Positions 28,801 to 37,676 of a stretch of DNA of 64,000 nt are shown one piece after another (position 1 is the stretch's first letter; every line of letters starts with the position of its first letter). The translations under genes and the position numbers were made by a program. Below the pieces are notes generated by a model. The model had not been told where the DNA came from and ran no database searches. It was given only the letters and a program-made list of their open reading frames with translations. This stretch comes from Dasytiphilus stammeri_K (GTDB lineage: Bacteria > Pseudomonadota > Gammaproteobacteria > Enterobacterales > Enterobacteriaceae): contig CP145879.1 of the NCBI GenBank assembly GCA_041944835.1, positions 186,001-250,000 on the forward strand, read 5' to 3'.

Positions 28801-29855
28801 AAGCTATGCAATCGAAAGGATTTAAAATTTATCAACCAAAAATATTCAATGATTCCATTCATCCAAATAGCAATTTTGTGTTACCAACATTAATTGAAAT
28901 TAATAAAATTAGTGAATTGCAAACCGAAGTTTTTGGTCCTATATTACATATAGTTCGTTTTTCTAGAAAAAATCTATCTAATATAATAAATGATATTAAT
29001 GCTTCTGGATATGGTTTAACTATGGGTATTCATAGCAGGATTGATGAAACAGTTAATAAAATAATTAAAAAAGCTCAAGTCGGCAATTTATACGTTAATA
29101 AAAATATAGTTGGTGCTGTAGTTGGAGTGCAGCCCTTTGGTGGACAAGGATTATCTGGAACTGGTCCTAAAGCAGGAGGGCCTCTTTATCTGTATAAATT
29201 GCTTTCTAACTATCCCGAAAAATCTATACATGCAACACTATCGAAATATGAAAAAATAAATTCAGACAACAATAATACAGATCGTAGGGAATTATTACAA
29301 CCACTTAATTTTTTAATCTCCTGGGCAAAACAGAATAAAAAGCATAATTTTGCTAACCTTTGTAAATACTTTCAAGATTTATCTATTACTAATACCAATT
29401 ATATCCTTCCAGGACCCACGGGAGAAAAGAACACTTATTCTTTATTACCTCGTAAAGGTATATTATGTTTTGCAGATAATGAATCAGATTTATTAATTCA
29501 ATTAGCAGCTGTAGCAAGTGTGGGTAGTAAGGTTTTATTGGTTGAACAAGAATTCAATCGTAAGATATATAATTTTCTTCCGATAGAAATTAAAAATATT
29601 ATTATTTTTGTAAATAATCAAGATATTATAATAAGTAAAAATACCGGTTTTGATACAGTATTATATCATGGAGATAGTTCTAAAATGGGTGAAATATGTA
29701 TAAAAATAGCTAATAGAGATGGAGAAATAATCCCGGTATATGGATTTTCTCAAGGAGAGACAAAGTTATTTTTAGAAAGATTGATATTAGAAAGAACTTT
29801 AAGTATTAATACTACAGCTGTAGGAGGAAATACTAGTTTAATTACTCTGAATTAA
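25887..29855 (+). CDS. putA: trifunctional proline utilization protein PutA
   Basis: PutA oxidises proline to glutamate by FAD-linked proline dehydrogenase and NAD-linked P5C dehydrogenase, and in enteric bacteria represses the put genes. The 1322 residues (E. coli 1320) show a ribbon-helix-helix at 1-45 (LCVKLNKILHDRINRAA), the dehydrogenase core (RYSYDMLGEAALT, INIDAEESDR, LVKGAYWDTEIKRAQ) and the aldehyde dehydrogenase (ISPWNFPLAIF, ETGG glutamate, GQRCSALR cysteine). The ATG at 25887 follows AAGGA and matches the family start. No partner putP is nearby. Confidence 0.96.
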   Translation: MITLCVKLNKILHDRINRAAQHVNLTPDEFINKAILNYLEKFQIENNNLPKLYHLVDSSDHLEEVTLLKSSEKTIYRPFYDLCKQIIKQYDQKRALITSAWRISETKIVPKLLEQVRQSTTELEDKIRKLAFILVTNLRNKSFSRIDTVQKILHEFSLSSPEGISLMCLAEALLRIPDKPTRDALIKDKIGKGNWQTHLGASDSLFVNATTWGLLITGRILNYNPSKLSYLLNRIILKSGEPIIRKSMDIAIRTMGKNFIIGENLSEALYRSQKLELQGFRYSYDMLGEAALTYKNAKDYFISYKEAIHAIGKASNGRGIYEGPGISIKLSALHPRYNRSQYDRIINELYPILKELTLLARQYDIAINIDAEESDRLEISLDLLEKLCFEPELSEWNGIGFVIQSYQKRCPFVIDSIIDLAQRSNHRLMIRLVKGAYWDTEIKRAQIEGLEDYPVYTRKIYTDISYLACAEKLLAVPKFIYPQFATHNAHTLATIYYLAGNNYYSGQYEFQCLHGMGENLYNQIVGSISKGKMNRPCRIYAPIGNYEKLLSYLVRRLLENGANTSFVNRLTNKAVSIEELIGNPVKIVDKMSATEGTIGLPNPKIPLPINLYGAQRINSIGIDLNNEKDLSLLSNALLNSSTKKWYASSFFQGKVDEGCNRKIINPAEEKDIVGYARDSTENEVNLAIISAEKSWKIWSVLEIKKRTSILDNAATLMQNRINILISLLVREAGKTLNNAISEVREAIDFLRYYSSNIHDFDAQKFIPLGPVVCISPWNFPLAIFIGQIAAALAAGNSVIAKPAEQTPLIATQAVKILYDAGVPNDVLQLIIGKGSTIGSILIKNDRVKGVIFTGSTSVATSIQKILAARVNNEKKTIPFIAETGGINAMIVDSSALTEQVVLDIISSAFDSAGQRCSALRLLCIQEEVADQTLNMLRGAIAEYRIGNPDRLTTDIGPVINMQSKKNIELHIQAMQSKGFKIYQPKIFNDSIHPNSNFVLPTLIEINKISELQTEVFGPILHIVRFSRKNLSNIINDINASGYGLTMGIHSRIDETVNKIIKKAQVGNLYVNKNIVGAVVGVQPFGGQGLSGTGPKAGGPLYLYKLLSNYPEKSIHATLSKYEKINSDNNNTDRRELLQPLNFLISWAKQNKKHNFANLCKYFQDLSITNTNYILPGPTGEKNTYSLLPRKGILCFADNESDLLIQLAAVASVGSKVLLVEQEFNRKIYNFLPIEIKNIIIFVNNQDIIISKNTGFDTVLYHGDSSKMGEICIKIANRDGEIIPVYGFSQGETKLFLERLILERTLSINTTAVGGNTSLITLN

Positions 29856-29863
29856 AAATTTTT

Positions 29864-30637
29864 ATGGGATTTCTAAGTGGAAAGTCTATCTTAATAATGG
29901 GAGTGGCTAACAGCTATTCAATAGCTTATGGTATAGCAAGAGCTATGCATCATCATGGTGCAAAGTTAGCATTCACTTATAAAAACAATAAATTAAAAAA
30001 TAAAGTTCAATTACTTGCAAGAGAATTAAATTCTCAAATTGTTTTACCTTGTGATGTTAGTAACGATCAAAACATACAAAAAATGTTTGATAATCTTAAA
30101 AACCACTGGCCAAAATTTGATGGATTAGTTCACTCCATAGGATATGCACCAAAAAATGAACTTATGGATGATTATATTGAAAATATAAGTCGTCAAGGAT
30201 TCAAAATGTCACATGACATTACTTCTTATAGTTTTGTAGCTTTAGCAAAAGCATCTCGTCATATGATTAATGATAATGGTACGTTTATAACGTTATCTTT
30301 TTTAGGGGCACAAAGAACTATTCCTAATTATAATGTTATGGGTCTTGCTAAAGCTTCATTAGAAGCTAATGTTCGTTATATGGCTAATTCTATGGGTCCA
30401 AAAGGAATACGTGTTAATGCGATTTCTAGTGGTCCCATTAAGACGCTTGCAGCATATGGTATTAAAAATTTTAAAAAAATATTATCATATATCGAAGATC
30501 ATTCTCCTATGAGGCGTACAGTTTCTATAGAAGAAATAGGTAATGTAGCATCTTTTCTGTGTTCCGATTTATCTTCAGGAATAACTGGACAAGTAATTTA
30601 TGTTGATAGTGGTTTTAATATTGTGTTACCTATGTAA
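29864..30637 (+). CDS. fabI: enoyl-ACP reductase (NADH) FabI
   Basis: It catalyses the last step of each fatty-acid elongation cycle and is the target of triclosan. The 257 residues (E. coli 262) begin MGFLSGKSILIMGVAN and keep the catalytic Tyr156 and Lys163 in PNYNVMGLAKA, plus Gly93 in HSIGY. Position 146, Tyr in E. coli, is Phe here (LSFLG). The ATG is 8 bases after putA. ycjD and the sap genes of the E. coli neighbourhood are gone, and rnb follows as nearest neighbour. Confidence 0.96.
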   Translation: MGFLSGKSILIMGVANSYSIAYGIARAMHHHGAKLAFTYKNNKLKNKVQLLARELNSQIVLPCDVSNDQNIQKMFDNLKNHWPKFDGLVHSIGYAPKNELMDDYIENISRQGFKMSHDITSYSFVALAKASRHMINDNGTFITLSFLGAQRTIPNYNVMGLAKASLEANVRYMANSMGPKGIRVNAISSGPIKTLAAYGIKNFKKILSYIEDHSPMRRTVSIEEIGNVASFLCSDLSSGITGQVIYVDSGFNIVLPM

Positions 30638-30660
30638 GACTAATTTTTCAAATATTTTTT

Positions 30661-32607
30661 ATGCTACAAGATAATCTATTACTTAGACAACTAAAAAAAC
30701 AATTTCAAAAATTATCATATATTGAAGGAGTAGTTAAAAAGAGTCAAAAAGGAGTGGGTTGGTTAGAAACCAATACATCAAAAAATTATTTAATTTCTAA
30801 AGTTGATATTAAAAAAGTTATGCATGGAGATCGCATTGCAGCAATATTACAAATTGATGACAATCAAGAAATAGCCAAACCCGAAAAACTCTTAAAACCA
30901 GCTCTTAAGCGTTTTATTGGACGCATTCAAAAAAATAATAGGAACTTATTATCTATACTTCCATATTTTCCACCTATAAAATCTCCGATCTTATGTAGTA
31001 CAACTCAAAATACTTCATATCAATTTAACATTGGCGATTGGGCTGTAGCCGAAATATGTAAACATCCTTTAATAAATCTAGATTATAAAGATTTTTATGC
31101 CGACTTAATACAAGTTATATCATCTGGAACCGATAATTTAGTTCCGTGGTGGGTTACTTTAGAAAAACATAATCTTGAACGTCATCCTCCAGTCATGCCG
31201 AATGCTCTTCTTGAAATAGAAAAATTTAATCGTAAAGATCTAACCCAATTGCCTTTTATTACTATTGATAATGATAGTACAGAAGATATGGATGATGCTT
31301 TATATGCAGAAAAAATATCAAAAGATTTTTTTCGTATTACAATTGCTATTGCAGATCCAACTGCATGGATCATGCCAAAAAGTGAATTAGATCAATTAGC
31401 AGCTAATCGCTCTTTTAGTACTTATTTACCAAACTTAAATATTCCAATGTTTCCTAGACAATTTTCGAAAAATTTTTGTTCATTACGTCCTGGAGTACGT
31501 AGGTCCACTTTAATTTGTCAAATAGTAATTAAAAGTGATGGCAGTATTATATTTTCGGAAATGAAATTTTTCTCCGCATGGATTGTATCCCAAGCCAAAC
31601 TAATATATAAAAACGTTTCGGATTGGTTAGAAAATACGGGAAAATGGCAACCTGAAACCGAAAACATAGCTTATCAGCTCAGGTTATTATATCGTATTTA
31701 TCTACTACGTTATAATTTTAGGAAACAAAATGCTTTAGTTTTAAATAAACACCAACCTGAATATCACTTCATATTTAATGCAGCCGGCTGTGTATCAGAT
31801 ATACAATCTGAATCCAGACGTATTGCAAACTTTATAGTAGAAGAAATGATGATATCAGCAAACATTTGTGCAAGTACACTGCTGCAAAATAAATTAGGAT
31901 TTGGAATATATAATGTCCATATCGGATTTAATAGAAGTTATGTTCAACTAGTAGTTGATATACTATCAAAATATGGATTGATTTTTGATTGTAACTTTAT
32001 TACTACTTTAAACGGATATTGTAAGTTACGTCGTTTAATAGAATCGTTATCTGTACCATATTTGAATAATATTATTAATAAATTTCAAACCTTTACTAAA
32101 ATAACGAATAGACCACAACCTCATTTTGGATTAGGTTTAGAATGCTATGCTACTTGGACTTCCCCTCTCCGTAAATATGGTGATATAATTAATCATCGTT
32201 TGATAAAATCAATTATCATTGGACAAACTATTATACATTGTCCAACTCATGAAACTATTCATATTATGAAAGAACGTCGTCGTTTAAATCGATTAGCACA
32301 AAATGAAGTTAAAAATTGGCTTTATTCACTTTTTTTTAAAAAATATCTTAATACTAAGATAAAATTTAGTGCTGAGATTAAACGTGTTGTAAAGAGTGGA
32401 TTATGTATAATGATTATCAAAAATGGAGCAAAAGCATTTATTCCTGGTATATTTATTCATTCCATACGTCATGAATTAATTTTTCATCACGAAATAGGTA
32501 CAGTTAAAATAAATCATCGAGATATTTTTAAGATTGGCGATATCATAAACGTTTATATTTATGATATAAATCAGGATACTCATCAAATCATTGCTTGTCC
32601 TATTTAA
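30661..32607 (+). CDS. rnb: exoribonuclease II
   Basis: RNase II degrades unstructured RNA 3' to 5'. The 648 residues (E. coli 644) show two N-terminal cold-shock-like domains, the RNB catalytic centre IDNDSTEDMDDALYA with its cluster of Asp residues, CSLRPGVRRS, the HFGLGLECYATWTSPLRKYGD signature and a C-terminal S1 domain. It is convergent with fumC, with a single base between the two stops. Confidence 0.97.
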   Translation: MLQDNLLLRQLKKQFQKLSYIEGVVKKSQKGVGWLETNTSKNYLISKVDIKKVMHGDRIAAILQIDDNQEIAKPEKLLKPALKRFIGRIQKNNRNLLSILPYFPPIKSPILCSTTQNTSYQFNIGDWAVAEICKHPLINLDYKDFYADLIQVISSGTDNLVPWWVTLEKHNLERHPPVMPNALLEIEKFNRKDLTQLPFITIDNDSTEDMDDALYAEKISKDFFRITIAIADPTAWIMPKSELDQLAANRSFSTYLPNLNIPMFPRQFSKNFCSLRPGVRRSTLICQIVIKSDGSIIFSEMKFFSAWIVSQAKLIYKNVSDWLENTGKWQPETENIAYQLRLLYRIYLLRYNFRKQNALVLNKHQPEYHFIFNAAGCVSDIQSESRRIANFIVEEMMISANICASTLLQNKLGFGIYNVHIGFNRSYVQLVVDILSKYGLIFDCNFITTLNGYCKLRRLIESLSVPYLNNIINKFQTFTKITNRPQPHFGLGLECYATWTSPLRKYGDIINHRLIKSIIIGQTIIHCPTHETIHIMKERRRLNRLAQNEVKNWLYSLFFKKYLNTKIKFSAEIKRVVKSGLCIMIIKNGAKAFIPGIFIHSIRHELIFHHEIGTVKINHRDIFKIGDIINVYIYDINQDTHQIIACPI

Positions 32608-32608
32608 T

Positions 32609-34000
32609 TTAAATCATATTTTCTGGTTGTATCCATCTATCAAATTCTTCAGCATTCAAATATCCTAATTTAATAGCAGAATCTTTTAAACTTAACTCTT
32701 CTTTATAAGCTTTTTTAGCTATATTTGCACATTTCTCATAACCAATATAGGGAGTTAATGCTGTGACCAACATTAAAGATTCATTTAACATTTTTTTTAT
32801 TCTTTTATAGTTCGGCTTAATACCCATTACACAATTTTTATTAAAACTTGCTATACCATCTGCTAATAATCTTACAGATTGTAAAACATTATAAATAATC
32901 ATAGGTCTATATACATTTAATTGGAAATTTCCTGATGCACCTCCTATATTTATAGCTACATCATTACCCATAATTTGACAACATAACATAGTTATAGCTT
33001 CACACTGAGTAGGATTAATTTTACCGGGCATGATAGAGCTACCGGGTTCATTTTCGGGAATAAAAATTTCACCAATGCCACATCTAGGTCCTGACGCTAG
33101 CCAACGTATATCATTAGCAATTTTCATCAATGAAACAGCTAATCCTTTTAAAGTACTATGTACATATACAAGTGCATCACAAGTTGCTAATGCTTCAAAT
33201 TTATTTTTTGCCGTCATAAATGGCTGATTAGTTATTTTAGCTATTTCTTGAGCTACAAGTTCTGCATACTCCGGATGAGTATTTAAACCGGTACCAACTG
33301 CTGTTCCACCTAAAGCTAGTTCATAAATACTTGACAAGCTTTGCTTAATATGTTGAAAGTTATGAACAAGCATTGTTGCCCACCCCGAAATTTCTTGACC
33401 CAATGTTAATGGAGTAGCATCTTGTAAATGAGTACGACCCACTTTCACGACGTTTTTATACTCTGAAGATTTTTCTTTTAAAGTATTATAGAATAAAGTT
33501 AATTGTGGAAATAACTTATTATGTATAGCTATAACTGCAGCAATATGCATTGCTGTAGGAAAAACATCATTAGAACTTTGGCTTTTATTAACATCATCAT
33601 TAGCATGTACTAAACGTGTTATTCCACGCTTTCCTCCTAGAATTTCACTTGCACGATTAGCTAATACTTCATTAATATTCATATTGGTCTGAGTTCCCGA
33701 TCCGGTTTGCCAAATTACTAAAGGAAATTCATTAATATGTTTATTTTCGATTACTTCATCCGCAGCAAGCATAATAGCATTTGCTAAATCCTTTGAAATC
33801 AATCCTAATTTATTATTAATTTTAGCTGTAACTTTTTTAATTAATGCTAAAGCGGTGATTAATTCTAATGGAATTTTTTCAGTAGAAATTTGAAAATATT
33901 TTAACGAACGTTGTGTTTGAGCTCCCCACAATTTATTATTAGGAACTTTAATACTACCCATGGAATCATTTTCACAACGTTCTGCAACTTTATTTTTCAT
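32609..34000 (-). CDS. fumC: fumarate hydratase class II
   Basis: The iron-independent fumarase interconverts fumarate and malate. The 463 residues (E. coli 467) begin with ENDSMGSIKVPNNKLWGAQTQRS and contain QTGSGTQTNMN, NDDVNKSQSSNDVFPTA, KVGRTHLQDATPLTLGQE and the loop GSSIMPGKINPTQCEA, which separates it from the aspartase. It lies 18 bases downstream of recB on the same strand, an arrangement unlike E. coli. With AspA it can turn aspartate into malate. Confidence 0.97.
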   Translation of the reverse strand: MKNKVAERCENDSMGSIKVPNNKLWGAQTQRSLKYFQISTEKIPLELITALALIKKVTAKINNKLGLISKDLANAIMLAADEVIENKHINEFPLVIWQTGSGTQTNMNINEVLANRASEILGGKRGITRLVHANDDVNKSQSSNDVFPTAMHIAAVIAIHNKLFPQLTLFYNTLKEKSSEYKNVVKVGRTHLQDATPLTLGQEISGWATMLVHNFQHIKQSLSSIYELALGGTAVGTGLNTHPEYAELVAQEIAKITNQPFMTAKNKFEALATCDALVYVHSTLKGLAVSLMKIANDIRWLASGPRCGIGEIFIPENEPGSSIMPGKINPTQCEAITMLCCQIMGNDVAINIGGASGNFQLNVYRPMIIYNVLQSVRLLADGIASFNKNCVMGIKPNYKRIKKMLNESLMLVTALTPYIGYEKCANIAKKAYKEELSLKDSAIKLGYLNAEEFDRWIQPENMI

Positions 34001-34018
34001 ATTTCATTCCTTATTATT

Positions 34019-37000
34019 TTAAATAATCTTATCTAAAGTTGTAATTAGTTTTTTATTCGGACGTATTTTCCAAATACCTTCTCCTTTAGATAGAGTAAGA
34101 CCACGTAAAAAAAGACAATATACCCCACCAAAATTAATTTCATAATCATAATCTGATGAATAATATTGTAGATAACGATGAAATGCTAAAGTATATAAAA
34201 TATATTGCCAATCATAATTATTATCTCGGATAAATTTGTCTAAATTTTGATAATTATATGCCAAAGTATTTTTACCTAACCAAATAGATTTATAATCTAC
34301 TAAATAATATTTTTTTCCCATTTTAAATACTAAATCAATGCAACCCTTTAAGCAATTTTTTCTAAACTTCTTCAATACCATAGAAGAATGAGTAAGAGGA
34401 TAATAAAGTCTAACTACTTCATGTAAGTTATGAATGTTAAAATCCCGATCTAGTTTAAAACTAAACATCCATTGATTTTTTTTATGATGGTTTTCTATTT
34501 TACTCAAGCTTATATTGTGTAAATTATCTATATCAACTTGTAAAATATTATTAATCCACTCATTTAAGACAGGTATCCAAGCCAAATCTAATCCATATTT
34601 ATTCATGATTTTTTCTAAAATATTGCCTTTTTTAGGTTGCGAAAAATCAATGATTTTAAATAAATCATGTAAAAACATACATGAAGTAATTCCACAAGGA
34701 AAAGTATGTGGAGACATGGTTCTAAGAGTAGTAGAAGAATTGAAGTTCTTATCAAAAACTGCATCTAGATCAATATAGGGAAATAATTCTTCTATTATCT
34801 TACTACTATAATTATTAATATTATCTTGAGTGTAAATGGTATTATTAAAATTGGAATGTAATCCAAGTGAATTGATAACTGAAGTAGTTTTTTCTTTTAT
34901 TATTGGATAGGGAGATCCAATAATTTTCATATTTTCTGATTTATTATCTGTATATACTATTTCAATATCGTCACTTTGTATTTCTTTTAAACTCTTAACT
35001 AATTCTTTGGTATTATGTGATTTACCGTTTTGTATTAAATAACCGATAGCACTGAGATGCAGATCGTTTTTTTCTTCTTGATTTTTCTTGGCTTTGCCTT
35101 TAATTAAAGGTGCAATTCCTATACTACAGTGCCAAATAGATCTAGTTAAAGCTACATAAAGTATGCGTAAATCCTCGGCCAAACGTTCTTCGTCTGCAAG
35201 TTTTTTACTATTTATATTGTTATAATGTAAATCAAGGATTTTATGTAACGTGATTCGATCATGATATAAAATATCGGTTGATTGCCTAAACAGTGAAATA
35301 AAAGGTAACCAAACTAATGGATATTGTAATCCTTTAGATTTATGAATAGAAATAATATGAATAATGTTCTTATTATATTCTAAATTTGGTCGCTGATTTA
35401 TTATGTAATTATTAGGTTGAAGAATTTGTAACTCTAACCATCGTATTAATGCATATTGATTATCGAGTTGAAAAGAAGCTTTTTGTAAAAGTTCCATAAG
35501 ATGTAAAATATCTATTAAACGCCTTTCTTCATTATTTTTTAATAATTTTTCATAAATTTTATTAGATATTATTAATTCATGTAACATTGGCATTACACCA
35601 TGTTGAAACCAAATTTTTTTATAATGAATAAATTTTTGATAAAAATCATCACAATAATCCTCTTGATTAAGAATTTTATCTATTGTTTGAGCATCGAATC
35701 CAAATAAGCTGGTAGCTAAAGCAGTACGTAACATTTGAGAATTATTAGTTATTAATAATATAGCTTTTAGTAGATATAATATATCACGTGCTTCTAGCGT
35801 AGAATAAATACTCTCACGGCTAGAATGATAAATAGATGCAATTTTCAAATCATTAAGTGCATTTTGTATAACTGTTGCCTCATTTTGATTTCGTACTAAG
35901 ACAACAATATCCGCTGGTGTAATTTTACGTATGTTATTACCATTTATTAAATGTGCATTGTCGTTTTGTCCCGCTATAATCCACTTTTTTATCTGCATAG
36001 CACAATAACGACCCATAAATTGTTGATACTCACTAAAACTTACATTTTCTCCGGGTTGTAAACAAAAACGTAATGCGGTTTGTGATTGATTATTAATTTT
36101 AAAAAATAATTTTGAATTTTTACAGGAAGCTTTTACTGGAATAAAAGGAATTTCAGTAAATATAAAGGGATTTTTATTACGAGAAAAAAGTTGATTAATA
36201 CTAGAAACCATCTTAGATGAAGAACGCCAATTAGTATTTAACGTATAATAATTATCCATGGTCGATTTAGCATCCATATAACTAAAAATATCCGCTCCTC
36301 TAAAAGAATAAATAGCTTGTTTAGGATCTCCAATAAGAATAAGAGCACTATCACAATGACCAATGTAAATTTTTTTATAAATCCGATATTGTATTGAATC
36401 GGTATCTTGAAATTCATCAATTAATGCTATTGGATAACGATATCTAATACGTTGAGCAATAGAAGGTCCTATAGATGGTTGTTGTAGAGCTTCATCTAAT
36501 AGATGAATTAAATCATCAAATCCTAAGACTGTACGATTTTTATTTCTTACAGCAGTATAAATTTCTAATAAAGCTTTACTGAGCACCCATGCGCGTAATG
36601 ATGGAGGATTGGATAAAAACAATTCGATCTCTTCAAAAATAGGAAGATTGAGTATAAATCTTCCATTGGAAGAAATGATTGGTTGTAATATTTCTTTTCT
36701 AAAATTTTTTATTTCTTTTGGAAAAAAATATGTTTCAGTTTCTTGTTGTGACCAAATTGTAATTTTATTAATCCCGTGTAATATAGTATGGTAACGACTA
36801 CTACCACAATAGGAGTGAATTAAATCTTTTAACTTTGAAGCTACTAAAGACCATTGTTTTTTAAAGGATCGAATACGATCAAGCATGTTTTGGTGATGTT
36901 GTTCTAGAGTTAAAGCATTAGATAATGGATATTTTAATTTAGGTAATTCACCTTTTAACCAAGGTAATAAATTTTTTAAAAGAGAGGTGGGAGATGACCA

Positions 37001-37555
37001 TTCTTGTAATAGTAATTGAGCTATATTAATAGGAAGTTGAGAAAAATGATGTTTCCAAAAATCCACAACTATTTCATGATACAAAAAATAATCATCTTCT
37101 ATAATCTGATGTTTAAACATCATTCCACATTCTATCATATTAATATATAACATTCTTTGACAAAAACTATGAATGGTAAAAATTGCCGCTGTATCTAAGT
37201 GTAGTTCAGCAGTTAATAATATATTTGCTGCTTGTTTTAAATCATCAATTTGACTTAATAAGAGCATTAATTCGGGGTTATTCGTTATTCCCCGCATACA
37301 AGCAATACGTAATTCATGAATATGGCTGTAAATTCTATTTTTTAATTCTAAAGTAGCCGCTTCTGTAAAGGTTACTACAAGTATTTCTTCTACTTTAAGT
37401 GGTATTTTTTTTCCCTGACGTAATCCTAATAATAGACGCAGGTAAAGTATACTAATAGTATGTGTTTTACCGGTTCCTGCAGAAGCTTCAATGAGTATTG
37501 AACCATATAGGGGAATGGTAGTAGGATTTAATTTTTGAGCATTTTTAGGAAACAA
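34019..37555 (-). CDS. recB: exodeoxyribonuclease V beta subunit RecB
   Basis: RecB is the 3'-5' helicase and nuclease subunit of RecBCD, which processes double-strand ends for recombination. The 1178 residues (E. coli 1180) show Walker A EASAGTGKTHT, helicase motifs IDEFQDTD, GDPKQAIYSFRGAD, TNWRSS, IHKSKGLQYPLVWLP and RILYVALTRS, then the C-terminal nuclease with FIDLVF-like CIDLVF and VDYKSIWLG. Translation starts at TTG, the only start giving the family N-terminus, preceded by GAGAG. recC, ptrA, recD and argA, its E. coli neighbours, are absent here. Confidence 0.96.
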   Translation of the reverse strand: MFPKNAQKLNPTTIPLYGSILIEASAGTGKTHTISILYLRLLLGLRQGKKIPLKVEEILVVTFTEAATLELKNRIYSHIHELRIACMRGITNNPELMLLLSQIDDLKQAANILLTAELHLDTAAIFTIHSFCQRMLYINMIECGMMFKHQIIEDDYFLYHEIVVDFWKHHFSQLPINIAQLLLQEWSSPTSLLKNLLPWLKGELPKLKYPLSNALTLEQHHQNMLDRIRSFKKQWSLVASKLKDLIHSYCGSSRYHTILHGINKITIWSQQETETYFFPKEIKNFRKEILQPIISSNGRFILNLPIFEEIELFLSNPPSLRAWVLSKALLEIYTAVRNKNRTVLGFDDLIHLLDEALQQPSIGPSIAQRIRYRYPIALIDEFQDTDSIQYRIYKKIYIGHCDSALILIGDPKQAIYSFRGADIFSYMDAKSTMDNYYTLNTNWRSSSKMVSSINQLFSRNKNPFIFTEIPFIPVKASCKNSKLFFKINNQSQTALRFCLQPGENVSFSEYQQFMGRYCAMQIKKWIIAGQNDNAHLINGNNIRKITPADIVVLVRNQNEATVIQNALNDLKIASIYHSSRESIYSTLEARDILYLLKAILLITNNSQMLRTALATSLFGFDAQTIDKILNQEDYCDDFYQKFIHYKKIWFQHGVMPMLHELIISNKIYEKLLKNNEERRLIDILHLMELLQKASFQLDNQYALIRWLELQILQPNNYIINQRPNLEYNKNIIHIISIHKSKGLQYPLVWLPFISLFRQSTDILYHDRITLHKILDLHYNNINSKKLADEERLAEDLRILYVALTRSIWHCSIGIAPLIKGKAKKNQEEKNDLHLSAIGYLIQNGKSHNTKELVKSLKEIQSDDIEIVYTDNKSENMKIIGSPYPIIKEKTTSVINSLGLHSNFNNTIYTQDNINNYSSKIIEELFPYIDLDAVFDKNFNSSTTLRTMSPHTFPCGITSCMFLHDLFKIIDFSQPKKGNILEKIMNKYGLDLAWIPVLNEWINNILQVDIDNLHNISLSKIENHHKKNQWMFSFKLDRDFNIHNLHEVVRLYYPLTHSSMVLKKFRKNCLKGCIDLVFKMGKKYYLVDYKSIWLGKNTLAYNYQNLDKFIRDNNYDWQYILYTLAFHRYLQYYSSDYDYEINFGGVYCLFLRGLTLSKGEGIWKIRPNKKLITTLDKII

Positions 37556-37580
37556 TATAATTACTCTCTAAATTTATAGA

Positions 37581-37620
37581 TATTTTATATAAGAAAATAT
37601 ATATTTTCTTATATAAAATA
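37581..37620. repeat. perfect 40-bp palindrome in the recB/sodA gap
   Basis: Two 20-base arms, the left reading TATTTTATATAAGAAAATAT, are exact reverse complements with no spacer. It lies between the divergent starts of recB and sodA, 56 bases before the sodA ATG. A second, weaker inverted repeat (AATAATA, TTA, TATTATT) follows at 37624-37640. It may be an operator, a hairpin in the sodA leader or a cruciform; nothing in the sequence decides between these. Confidence 0.85.
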
Positions 37621-37676
37621 AATAATAATATTATATTATTAAAATAATTTTTTATTAGTGGAGATATAATTAAATT

